Of a stretch of DNA of 64,000 nucleotides, positions 56,895 through 64,000 are shown piece by piece. The stretch lies in contig NZ_QFFY01000002.1 in assembly GCF_003131205.1 (NCBI RefSeq), positions 829,016 through 893,015 on the forward strand, given 5' to 3'. The notes beneath the pieces are model-generated. The model was not told the DNA's origin and did not search any database. It saw only the letters and a list, made by a program, of their open reading frames with translations. This DNA comes from Occallatibacter savannae (lineage in GTDB: Bacteria; Acidobacteriota; Terriglobia; Terriglobales; Acidobacteriaceae). The translations under genes and the position numbers were made by a program. The stretch's first letter is position 1; every line of letters starts with the position of its first letter.

Positions 56895-57326
56895 CTACTT
56901 CGCGGGTTTAGCGGCCAGCTGCGCAATCGGCAGCATCTTCAGATTCGGCCACTCGGTCGGGATGGGTTCAAACCTGGCGTTCGGCCACTCGGTAGGAATC
57001 GGAATCGGTCTCGCCATTCCGCTGGGCAGTAGAGCCTGCATGTTGTTCCGCGCACTCATGGCGAATACCCGCGGGTCCAGGCATGGAGGCTTGAAATGCC
57101 AGCTTGCATCTGGCTTGGCGGCCTCCTTCCGATCAGCACTACAGGGCTGCGCCTGAAAGGGAACGCTTCGGGTGTTCAGGCCGCTCTCCAGGCTGAATAG
57201 CGGCTCAACGAGGGTTGATGGGAGGCCGGACTCGTTTTGCGCGGCTGCGGTCGTAATGGCAGGCGACTGGCAGAATGCGGTCAACGCGATGCATTGCGAG
57301 AAAGCGGAGAGAACGATGCGTCTCAT
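56895..57326 (-). CDS. Exported hypothetical protein with a tandem IPTEWPN repeat
   Basis: 143 residues with a short signal peptide (MRRIVLSAFSQCIALTAFCQ). Low structure is likely: proline-rich, with the unit PIPTEWPN repeated twice, eight bases of coding spacer between them (PIPIPTEWPNARF, EPIPTEWPNLKM). No family recognised. The composition is protein-like and the frame fits the gap, but without homology I am not certain it is a gene. Confidence 0.5.
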   Translation of the reverse strand: MRRIVLSAFSQCIALTAFCQSPAITTAAAQNESGLPSTLVEPLFSLESGLNTRSVPFQAQPCSADRKEAAKPDASWHFKPPCLDPRVFAMSARNNMQALLPSGMARPIPIPTEWPNARFEPIPTEWPNLKMLPIAQLAAKPAK

Positions 57327-57659
57327 GGGTTGCCGCTCCTATGGCCGATCATTCGACGCTCGCAAGTATAGCAACGTAATCGCCGCGAATCCTGAAAACA
57401 CAGGAGGTGCGAGCAGGATCACTCGATGCAAATGAGGTAATCGAAATGCGCCCCGGCCTGGTAGTGATCGTAATCACCTGCTTGTGACGCATTCCCGGAC
57501 AGTGGTTGCGGCGGAGCAAAGTGCCGCAAGGAATTTCGGCCATCCTTGATGCACGAGTCTTTGAATCCGCCGCACTTATTCACCCCCGCCCCGAAGTCGT
57601 CACTAGAGAATGCGCAGCGGGCGTGTTAAGGTGTCCCCGTCGGAAGGGAAATCTGGGCC
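57327..57659. other. Gene-free interval
   Basis: 333 bases between the minus-strand hypothetical gene and the plus-strand PilZ gene, so divergent promoters are expected. No repeat, hairpin or open frame worth reporting is seen. Confidence 0.5.
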
Positions 57660-58574
57660 ATGAGTGTCGAATCCAATTCGACTAAGCCGGGGTCTGCGAA
57701 AGCCAGGCTGCGGATTTGGAATCAGACAGAGGGCACCGTGGTCACGCCCGAGGTCGTGGAGATCGACACCTCCCGCGAGACCTTCGCCGTCGTCGCCCAG
57801 AGGCTCAAAGACATCGCAAGCGGCGGCATCTGGCTGAACCCCTACCGCGGCATTCCCCGCGTCAGCTTCATGCCTGAGCTCGACATCGTCTATCTCGACG
57901 AGCACTTCGAAGTGCTGCGCTGCATCGAGGGCTACCGGCAGGCGACGATGGACTTGCCGGAGATCTTCGCGAAAAGCGCCATCGTACTTCCGGCCGGTCG
58001 CCTGAGCGCGGCGCGCATTCAGTTTGAGGACAAGCTCGAGATACGCGACGTCGTCACCGGCGTGCGCAAGCGCTGGAAGGCTGCCGATTCCGGGGACTCC
58101 GACCAGAAGAGCGCAAGCGGCGAACACGGCCACCTCCGGGATGAGCTCGCCGGCGGTCTCCGAAATCTCTTCGGAGGGCTATTCGGGAGCAAAAAGCAAG
58201 AGCCAAGATCCCCATCGTCCGATCGCCGCAGCGGAAAGCGTCACGTCATCCCCGGATCGGTGGCCTACTTTTCCATCGGCAGTCCTCGTGCACAGGAGGT
58301 AAGCAACATCAGCACCGATGGCTTCTATGTGCGTACCGAGGATCGATGGACAGAGGGAACGAGCCTGCTGGTCGGGTTACAAATCACCAATCCGGTGAGC
58401 CACGAGGTGGAGGCGATGATCTCCGTGCAGTCGAAGGTGGTGCGAACGGGGCCGGACGGTGTTGGATTCGTCTACGACGACGAGCCGGCGCATCGCAACC
58501 CAATGCTCGGGGTAAAAAATCCGGAACAGCTCGTGCAGCTGCAAAAATTCATGCAGAGAATTCAACGAGGGTGA
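57660..58574 (+). CDS. PilZ domain protein with an N-terminal DUF192-like domain
   Basis: 304 residues, no signal. The first 125 residues resemble DUF192: GIWLNPYRGIPRVSFMPELD, IVYLDEHFEVLRCIEGY and KSAIVLPAGRLSAARIQFED. After a flexible linker comes a PilZ domain (about 185-290): the c-di-GMP-binding type start DRRSGKRHVIPGSVAYFSIG, then VSNISTDGFYVRTEDRW. The first arginine motif is RRSGKR, close to the RxxxR needed for c-di-GMP, and the second motif is SNISTDG, close to D/NxSxxG. So the nucleotide site looks intact. Effector target unknown. A palindromic repeat begins six bases after the stop. Confidence 0.86.
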   Translation: MSVESNSTKPGSAKARLRIWNQTEGTVVTPEVVEIDTSRETFAVVAQRLKDIASGGIWLNPYRGIPRVSFMPELDIVYLDEHFEVLRCIEGYRQATMDLPEIFAKSAIVLPAGRLSAARIQFEDKLEIRDVVTGVRKRWKAADSGDSDQKSASGEHGHLRDELAGGLRNLFGGLFGSKKQEPRSPSSDRRSGKRHVIPGSVAYFSIGSPRAQEVSNISTDGFYVRTEDRWTEGTSLLVGLQITNPVSHEVEAMISVQSKVVRTGPDGVGFVYDDEPAHRNPMLGVKNPEQLVQLQKFMQRIQRG

Positions 58575-58579
58575 TACAG

Positions 58580-58621
58580 ATGGGCTCCCATGTCTCCAAC
58601 GACAGGAGACATGGGGCACCC
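58580..58621 (+). repeat. Dispersed palindromic repeat, copy 4 (complete 42 bp)
   Basis: Arms CCCATGTCTCC (58587-58597) and GGAGACATGGG (58605-58615) with a seven-base loop, then GCACCC. It matches copy 2 (7433-7474) at 37 of 42 positions over exactly the same length, the differences lying at position 6 and in the loop. It lies between convergent genes ending at 58574 and 58631. Confidence 0.92.
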
Positions 58622-58630
58622 GGGCAGTCA

Positions 58631-59797
58631 TTAGTTTGTGGCTCGAACGATCAGCGAGTCAGCATTCGGAATTGAGTGAGGCGATCCCGGCGCCTGCGAT
58701 ACTCCGCTCGTCGTCACCGTAAATACATAAAGCTTGCCCTTGCCGATGTTGGATCGCGTCACCGCGTACAGGTGGTTGCTGTGATCCCAATAGAGCGCAT
58801 CAACCGGCACGCCTGTCAGCAGTGTCTTCGCGAAGGTCACCGGGTTGGCGCCGTGGTAGTGGAAGATATCAAGCCCATTGGAGCCGGCCACCGCCAGCAG
58901 CTTGCCCGATGGGTCCATACGCATGACGCGGGCTCCCGAACGAGTGTGCGGCATGTTGCTGTAGGTGCTCGTGGTGGTCAGGTTGCCGGTTGTGGTCGCG
59001 CTGTACGTGGCAATAGCAGGCGGACCGTAGGGGTCTCCGAAGATATCCAGTTCCTGCTCAAGAACGGCGAGATGATTAGTGGGATCTGTGGCGATTGTCA
59101 GAGGGCAGTATTCATCTGACGAGTTCTTGGGTGTGATCGCCGCGTTGCTGGAATGGATGACGTGCAACGTGCCGTCCGAGGCGCGGCTGAAATCGCTGAT
59201 GAACCCGACTGATTCATGGTCGAATCCTGTGCAAACCGGCGAGTAAGCAAAGAGGTTATTGCCGAGGAAGTCCAGTTCCTGCCCTCCGAGGAAGACTTCG
59301 TCGGAGGTCGCCTTGTAGGTGAGCTTGCCCGTGGTGCTGCCGATCGCGTAGGTCTGTAAGCTGAAGCCCATGCAATCGCCGTCGGCGATCGGGTTATAGA
59401 GATTGCGTCCGGAGTGGTCGACCTTGAGCGGTCCAATGCCGCCGCAGAAGTTGCTGGCGTGAGACGCAGCATCCACAGTACCCACAAGCTGCGGCGCACC
59501 GGTTGAGCTGATCCAGTAGCTGTCGATCTGCGTTCCGCTCAGCCCGAAGAGATAGTGGCTGTTATCCCACAGGTCGTTGATGTCGTAGTTGAACGGAGCT
59601 CCGGTCACGCGATACAGGCTGCCGTCGGCGCGTGCGCCGTAGGCGTAAAGATCGTGTTTGGTGCTGGTGTTCGGACTGACGAGATTGGAGACGTAGACAT
59701 ACGCCACGTGAGTGGTCTGTGCGATTGCGGGCAAGGGCGAAACGACAACGCCTGCAGCCAGAACGGTTGCGCAGGCGAGCAAGGTGTTACGCAGCAT
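58631..59797 (-). CDS. Exported beta-propeller protein
   Basis: 388 residues. Signal peptide (LLACATVLAAGVVVSPLPAI, then AQ), then repeated blade-like segments (AYVYVSNLVSPNTSTKHDLY, YGARADGSLYRVTGAPFNYD, TYAIGSTTGKLTYKATSDEV, VMRMDPSGKLLAVAGSNGLD, GKLYVFTVTTSGVSQAPGSP), as in YncE/6-phosphogluconolactonase-like seven-bladed propellers. No catalytic residues were assigned. AAGGAG six bases before the ATG fixes the start at 59797. It is separate from the M1-like gene upstream by a hairpin at 59942. Confidence 0.85.
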   Translation of the reverse strand: MLRNTLLACATVLAAGVVVSPLPAIAQTTHVAYVYVSNLVSPNTSTKHDLYAYGARADGSLYRVTGAPFNYDINDLWDNSHYLFGLSGTQIDSYWISSTGAPQLVGTVDAASHASNFCGGIGPLKVDHSGRNLYNPIADGDCMGFSLQTYAIGSTTGKLTYKATSDEVFLGGQELDFLGNNLFAYSPVCTGFDHESVGFISDFSRASDGTLHVIHSSNAAITPKNSSDEYCPLTIATDPTNHLAVLEQELDIFGDPYGPPAIATYSATTTGNLTTTSTYSNMPHTRSGARVMRMDPSGKLLAVAGSNGLDIFHYHGANPVTFAKTLLTGVPVDALYWDHSNHLYAVTRSNIGKGKLYVFTVTTSGVSQAPGSPHSIPNADSLIVRATN

Positions 59798-59941
59798 GAG
59801 GAACTCCTTTTGATCAACTTTCCTGACCAATGAAGATGCCGCTCATGGCTGTTCGGGTTTGAATCGCAGCAGATAGAAAGAGGAGGAATGTTGCCAACCG
59901 CGCAATTACGGGGACGGAATGGACTGCTTCCCAAAAGCAGA

Positions 59942-59971
59942 AGCCCAGAGCTCGCGCCCTGGGCTGTTTTT
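59942..59971 (-). terminator. Hairpin after the M1-like gene
   Basis: AGCCCAG (59942-59948) pairs with CTGGGCT (59959-59965). On the minus strand, behind the M1-like gene, it is followed after five bases by CTTTT; on the plus strand it has a cleaner T run (GTTTTT) but no gene runs into it from that side. Confidence 0.55.
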
Positions 59972-59996
59972 GAATCGTAGAAGTTCCGCTTCGAGG

Positions 59997-62018
59997 TTAT
60001 TGTCCGGCTTCAGGAATCTTGTAAGGCTTCGACAGCCATTGGCGCGCTTCGTTCACCGCCCCTTGTGTGTTGTCGTTGGTCTGCACTGCCAGGCGATACT
60101 CCTGCACCGCGCGATCGCGCTGGCCGGTGAGGTCAAAAATCTTGCCGATGGCGATGTGGCTCCACACTTCCGTCCACCGCGGCTCGCCATCGCCGCGCAA
60201 CGCATCGCGATACGCATTTACGGCAGCCTGGTAGTTGCGCTGCGTGAAGAGCACCTCGCCGATGCGGTAGCTGGCCAGCGAACTCTGCGAGTTGGCCTGC
60301 AGCGCCTTCTGGTACTCGGCCAGCGCACCGACCAGATCGTTCTGCGCGACCAACTGCTGTCCCTTCAGGATGGCGATGCGCACCTGCAGATCGGGCGAAG
60401 ACTTCAGAACCCAGTCGCCGGGATCGATGGAGATGCGGCGCGGCCTTCCGAAGGTGTCCACCGTGTACTGCGAGTCGGTGCCGACGACGTCGACCTTCTG
60501 GTCCACGGTCTTGCCGTCCGTCTCTACCCGCAGATTGACCGGCATGTTGAAGAGATCGAGATCCTGATTGATCTGCCCGATCGTCCGGAATCCCTTGTTA
60601 TTCCCCAGCCGGTATACCGAGTACTTGTTCGTGAAGGTAGGCGCCCCAGTGCCGTCGACCCATTGCGAGAAGAATGGAGTGAGCTGCTGCTGGCTCTGCG
60701 CTTCGGCCACCTTGTAGAAGTCCGTCGCGCGAATGCCCTTGTCCGTGTACTGGCTCAATGCAGCTTTCAGAACGGTGCTGAAAGCCTTGTCGCCGATCTC
60801 GCCGCGCAGCATGTGGAAGATCTCCGCGCCCTTCTCCAGAGTCATCGATTGAAATTCCGGCGAGAAGGGGCTCAGGCGCGACACGCTCGACAGCGGAATG
60901 GTGTCGTAGGCCAGAGCTCCGGCCGAGACATCCTGCAGCGCGGTCTTCAGCGCGGTCTTTCCGTTCTCGTCCTCGATATACATCAGCTCGCCGTAGCGCG
61001 ACATGCCGTTGGTGATCCACGCATCATTCAGCGTCTTGGGGCTGACCTCGCTACCCCACCAGAGATGGGCCATGGTGTTCGCCAGCAGGCGGACGCCGGA
61101 TTTATCTCCAGTCCGCGAGCCCATGATCGCAGTGAGCTCCGGCGCGTACATCGCCGGCAGCGTATCGTCTGGAAGCTCGACGACGTTCACCCGGCCGCTC
61201 TCCAGCGCTCCGAACTTATCGGTGAAAAACGCAAACTGGCGGCTCGCAGTCTGCGCCAGCTGGTTTCCCGCAGCCTGGTGGCTCACCGTCAGGTAGACGT
61301 TGGGGCTGCCCATCCCGGCGGAGACCGGACCAACGAACCGTCCCGCGATAATGGTTCCCGGGAAGCCCGGCTTGTTCCAGTTGAAGTCGTACTCGTCGCC
61401 CGGCTTGCCGTCGGCGAGCTTCACCGTCTTCGGCTGGCCTTGAGCACCGCTCCCGAAGACCTTCATCCCCTGCGGCACGCGCATGTGAATCTCGGCCGTG
61501 AAGCGGTCGGTCATGAAGCCCGTCGTCGGGAACCAGCGCGCCGGATAGAGCAAGTACGTGATCGGCTCCTGGATCGCCGCCAGCTTCAGCCCTTCCACCG
61601 GGCCGTCTTCGTTGCCGGTGATCACTCCCTCATAGTCGAAGGTCCAGTGCATCGGCTGGTCGGCCACGGGCGGGGTCGCCGGGGTCACCCGGATGGTTCC
61701 ATCCGCGGAGCGCTCGCCGGTGAGGACCTTGCCCTTGTCGTCGGTGATTTTGTTCACCTTCAGCGCGGGGTGGAAGCCGAAGCTCACCATCTCCGCGTTT
61801 TCAGGCGCAGTCAGGGTAAGGGCGGCCTTGGCCGTCAGCTTGTGGGTAGCCGTGTCGATCTCGGCGTCGATCACGTAGGCGCTGATGTTGAGGGTGGGCC
61901 GCTCGGGCCGAGCCGTTGGCTGCGCGGCTAAAGAGGCCGCCGCAAGAATGGGCAGGATGGCCGAAAAGGCCAGCCTGCGGAGCGAACATTTCCGATTCAT
62001 TTCAATCATTAGACGCAT
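59997..62018 (-). CDS. M1 aminopeptidase-like protein without catalytic residues, with C-terminal TPR
   Basis: 673 residues. Signal peptide (LAFSAILPILAAASLAAQ), then the M1 N-terminal beta domain (LNISAYVIDAEIDTATHKLT) and the peptidase-like helical domain. Where active M1 enzymes have HExxH followed by W-x-G, this protein reads LLANTMAHLWWGSEV: the first His and the Glu are Asn and Thr. The distal zinc-ligand site NEG reads TNG (AWITNGMSRY). So it should not bind zinc or cut peptides. The last 110 residues form TPR repeats (AEYQKALQANSQSSLASYRI, YQAAVNAYRDALRGDGE). Probably a periplasmic binding or scaffold protein. It starts 46 bases after the lpxB stop on the same strand. Confidence 0.87.
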   Translation of the reverse strand: MRLMIEMNRKCSLRRLAFSAILPILAAASLAAQPTARPERPTLNISAYVIDAEIDTATHKLTAKAALTLTAPENAEMVSFGFHPALKVNKITDDKGKVLTGERSADGTIRVTPATPPVADQPMHWTFDYEGVITGNEDGPVEGLKLAAIQEPITYLLYPARWFPTTGFMTDRFTAEIHMRVPQGMKVFGSGAQGQPKTVKLADGKPGDEYDFNWNKPGFPGTIIAGRFVGPVSAGMGSPNVYLTVSHQAAGNQLAQTASRQFAFFTDKFGALESGRVNVVELPDDTLPAMYAPELTAIMGSRTGDKSGVRLLANTMAHLWWGSEVSPKTLNDAWITNGMSRYGELMYIEDENGKTALKTALQDVSAGALAYDTIPLSSVSRLSPFSPEFQSMTLEKGAEIFHMLRGEIGDKAFSTVLKAALSQYTDKGIRATDFYKVAEAQSQQQLTPFFSQWVDGTGAPTFTNKYSVYRLGNNKGFRTIGQINQDLDLFNMPVNLRVETDGKTVDQKVDVVGTDSQYTVDTFGRPRRISIDPGDWVLKSSPDLQVRIAILKGQQLVAQNDLVGALAEYQKALQANSQSSLASYRIGEVLFTQRNYQAAVNAYRDALRGDGEPRWTEVWSHIAIGKIFDLTGQRDRAVQEYRLAVQTNDNTQGAVNEARQWLSKPYKIPEAGQ

Positions 62019-62064
62019 GGCTATTCCCGTCGCGACATAGCTTTAGATGGCAAATGCAGCTTCA

Positions 62065-63300
62065 TCATGATTCCACAGGCGCCGGCACCGGGGAACCGAG
62101 CTGCTTGAGAGTGATGGCGGCCACCCGGCTGATCGCAGTTTCCGTTTCGACCCCGAACCCGACTGGGGCGATCGTGAGCAGGTCGCGAATCCTGGCCAGC
62201 TCCATCTTCATGGACTCCCGAACTGCTCCTTCCGGTAGCAGCGGCTCGATCTGCCGGACGATGTTGCCGGCCGTAAATGCGTTTTGAATCAGCTCCGGAA
62301 CCACCATCTTCCCGGCGATCAGGTTGGGCATGGCCACGAAAGGCACCTTCACGATACGCCGCGCGATCTCGTAGGTCAGCTTCGAAACCCGGTACACGGC
62401 AATGAACGGATTGCCCAGCAGGGCAGCTTCCACCGTCGCCGTTCCGCTGGCCACCACCGAAGCCCGCGCGTGATACAGCGCGCCACGTGCGTCGTCCACC
62501 GTGTGGACGGGCAAACCCTCGCCGTGGTGCCTCACCAGCGCCGCAAGCATCTTTCGCTGGGATGCATTCAGAGTAGGTGCAAGAGGGATGACGAACTCGA
62601 ATTCCTTCCGCGAACCCGCCGCCCGCGGTCCGCGCAGCGACAGAATCCGCGCCGCCGCCAGCATCTGCGGCAGGTTATCGCCGATCTCCTTGGGGCGGCT
62701 GCCCGGCAGCAGGGCGATCCACGAGCGCTCAGGATTCAGGCCGGCTTCGCGCGCAAAGCGTTCGCGCGTAATCTCCGGCGTCGACAGGTCCGCCAGCGGA
62801 TGCCCGACAAACGTCACTTCCACCCCGTGCTCGCGGTAAAACGGCTCCTCGAACGGAAAGATCACCAGCATCTTGCTGACGTACTTCTGCACCAGCTTGA
62901 TGCGGTGTTTTTTCCAAGCCCAGAGCTGCGGGCTCACAAAGAAGATCACCGGAATTCCAAGCCGGTGAAACTCCTCCGCTAGCTTGAAATGGATATCGGG
63001 AAAGTCGATCAGAATGGCGATATCCGGCCGGTGCTGGCGGATGGAGGCCTTCAGCTTGCGGAACTCCCGGTAAATCCGCGGCAGGTGCCGAACCACCTCG
63101 GTGATGCCCATGACCGCCACATCTTCTGACCGGACGATCCGCTTCAGTCCGGCCTGCACCATGCGCGGCCCGCCCATGCCGAGGAACGTGGCATCGCGTC
63201 CTGACAGCGCAAGCTGGTTGCGCAGCTCGTCGATCAGGAGTGCGCCATAGTGCTCGCCACTGGCCTCGCCGGCGGAGATAAAGATGGAGGGATCAGACAT
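62065..63300 (-). CDS. lpxB: Lipid-A-disaccharide synthase
   Basis: 411 residues. Joins UDP-2,3-diacylglucosamine with lipid X to make the lipid A disaccharide at the inner face of the cytoplasmic membrane. FISAGEASGEHYGALLIDEL, GMGGPRMVQAGLKRIVRSED, VAVMGITEVVRHLPRIYREF, DIAILIDFPDIHFKLAEEF, FFVSPQLWAWKKHRIKLV and VTFVGHPLADL are all LpxB marks, and VVASGTATVEAALLGNPFIA lies in the GT-B donor site. Its presence shows the organism makes lipid A. No lpxA, lpxD or fabZ adjoin; the next gene downstream is the M1-like protein. Confidence 0.96.
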   Translation of the reverse strand: MSDPSIFISAGEASGEHYGALLIDELRNQLALSGRDATFLGMGGPRMVQAGLKRIVRSEDVAVMGITEVVRHLPRIYREFRKLKASIRQHRPDIAILIDFPDIHFKLAEEFHRLGIPVIFFVSPQLWAWKKHRIKLVQKYVSKMLVIFPFEEPFYREHGVEVTFVGHPLADLSTPEITRERFAREAGLNPERSWIALLPGSRPKEIGDNLPQMLAAARILSLRGPRAAGSRKEFEFVIPLAPTLNASQRKMLAALVRHHGEGLPVHTVDDARGALYHARASVVASGTATVEAALLGNPFIAVYRVSKLTYEIARRIVKVPFVAMPNLIAGKMVVPELIQNAFTAGNIVRQIEPLLPEGAVRESMKMELARIRDLLTIAPVGFGVETETAISRVAAITLKQLGSPVPAPVES

Positions 63301-63372
63301 TCATGCCCCGGTCCGCGCTCTTTGACTTCAATGATATAGGGCGGAAAACGGCAGAGCAGGCAACAGGACGGC

Positions 63373-63430
63373 AGGGACAAGGCGACGAGGGGACAAGGGA
63401 CAAAGGGACCGAGGGACAAAGGGACAGAGG
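63373..63430 (+). repeat. Short tandem array H9 (AGGGACA type)
   Basis: Units AGGGACA, AGGCGACG, AGGGGACA, AGGGACA, AAGGGACCG, AGGGACA, AAGGGAC, AGAGGGAG, of seven to nine bases. A 21-base block is shared exactly with array H8 at about 43391. It lies in the 248-base gap between lpxB and the SnoaL-like gene. Confidence 0.7.
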
Positions 63431-63470
63431 GAGATACTCATCACCAACGATGAGACAGGCTGATCCTCTC

Positions 63471-63540
63471 AGCTAAGAGCTAAGAGCTAAGAGCTAAGAG
63501 CTAAGAGCCAAGAGCCAAGAGCCAGGAGCCAACAGCTAAT
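63471..63540 (+). repeat. Heptad tandem array H10 (AGCTAAG type, ten units)
   Basis: AGCTAAG five times, AGCCAAG twice, AGCCAGG, AGCCAAC, AGCTAAT, all exact seven-base steps. It ends nine bases before the stop of the minus-strand gene at 63549. Confidence 0.9.
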
Positions 63541-63548
63541 CCTGGCCC

Positions 63549-63986
63549 CTACGCCGCTCCCACCTGTAACTCCGCGCTCGCCTTCAGCCGGTGAACCAGC
63601 CCTTCCAGCTCCATGTAGTTCCTGCCGTCCTGGATCTGCCCGTCACGCACCACCAGGTAAGAGCAGCCCTCGAGCGCGACCTTCTGCAGGGTAGGCGCAA
63701 AGCCAAGCGCGTCGCCCAGATGCGTCATGTGGGCCACCCAGGTTACGGCGACGCGGTCGTCCTCGCACACGATATCGTGCACCGTGACATGCAGATCGGG
63801 AAACGCCGCGATGAACGAGCGGTGGATCTCCTTGAACTTCTCCGGGCCCACCAGCACCGCGTCCGCTTGCGGAAACCCGTAGGCCTTGCCGCCCGGGGCG
63901 AACATCTCGTCGATGGCTTCCTCGCGCTGTTTGTTCCAGACCTCTTCGAACCAGCGGTGGACAAGTTCACGATTGGCTGTGGACAT
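63549..63986 (-). CDS. SnoaL-like (NTF2 fold) ester-cyclase family protein
   Basis: 145 residues: NRELVHRWFEEVWNKQREEA, IDEMFAPGGKAYGFPQADAV, HRSFIAAFPDLHVTVHDIVC and DDRVAVTWVAHMTHLGDALG are typical of SnoaL-like polyketide-cyclase/ester-cyclase proteins, small cone-shaped NTF2-fold domains. Most have no known substrate, and this one has no polyketide genes nearby, so I do not claim cyclase activity. GGGGG six bases before the ATG supports the start. The 3' end is followed directly by heptad array H10. Confidence 0.88.
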   Translation of the reverse strand: MSTANRELVHRWFEEVWNKQREEAIDEMFAPGGKAYGFPQADAVLVGPEKFKEIHRSFIAAFPDLHVTVHDIVCEDDRVAVTWVAHMTHLGDALGFAPTLQKVALEGCSYLVVRDGQIQDGRNYMELEGLVHRLKASAELQVGAA

Positions 63987-64000
63987 GAGAGACCCCCGTG

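Noticed and set aside
59919-61931. A 670-codon open frame antisense to the M1-like gene
   Set aside because: High-GC codon bias produces long antisense frames; the translation is arginine/histidine/leucine-rich with no domain, while the opposite strand encodes a clear family.

Overview
The window comes from a high-GC Gram-negative bacterium of the phylum Acidobacteriota, most likely the Terriglobia/Acidobacteriaceae lineage. The evidence is the 16S rRNA gene, three large duplicated FtsX-type permeases of the acidobacterial 'ADOP' type (two with their own PadR repressors), many secreted FG-GAP/TPR/beta-propeller proteins, and lpxB, which implies an outer membrane with lipid A. Genus and species cannot be fixed by eye.

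Layout. 1-18 kb: 3' part of glmS, an exported protein, a tricorn-like S41 protease, an ASPIC/UnbV FG-GAP protein, a lipoprotein, an Rrf2 regulator, a vapBC toxin-antitoxin pair, DUF805, TPR and HEAT proteins, a small dimeric-barrel protein, recA, and a membrane sensor/SpoIIE phosphatase broken by a one-base frameshift. 18.5-25.3 kb: a complete rRNA operon (long leader, 16S, tRNA-Ile, tRNA-Ala, 23S, 5S, strong terminator). 25-43 kb: exported proteins, three ADOP permeases (two in padR-permease modules), an M2 dipeptidase, a GH10 xylanase and an FG-GAP protein. 43-47 kb: a histidine kinase with an ethylene-receptor-like membrane domain, an intact paralogue of the 7TM/SpoIIE phosphatase, and a gene interrupted by an in-frame TAA. 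47-64 kb: an ECF sigma factor with a co-translated membrane partner, an acyltransferase, an orphan lysozyme, rlpA, a response regulator, an ArsR regulator with a clear operator candidate, DUF2306, a DUF192-like/PilZ protein, an M1-peptidase-like protein that has lost its catalytic residues, lpxB and a SnoaL-like protein.

The genes are mostly housekeeping, envelope and regulatory functions in short operons; there is no prophage, integron, insertion sequence or CRISPR array. The least ordinary feature is in the DNA between genes. At ten places there are tandem arrays of about seven bases whose units vary in sequence but keep a seven-base period and mostly begin with AG. Nine of the ten lie next to the stop codon of a protein gene, and one fills the gap between the two tRNA genes of the rRNA operon. 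A second dispersed family is a 42-bp palindromic element ending in GGGCACCC. The other points of most interest are a histidine kinase that keeps, at exact ETR1 spacing, the ethylene and copper ligand residues, and the catalytically dead M1-like protein co-directional with lpxB.
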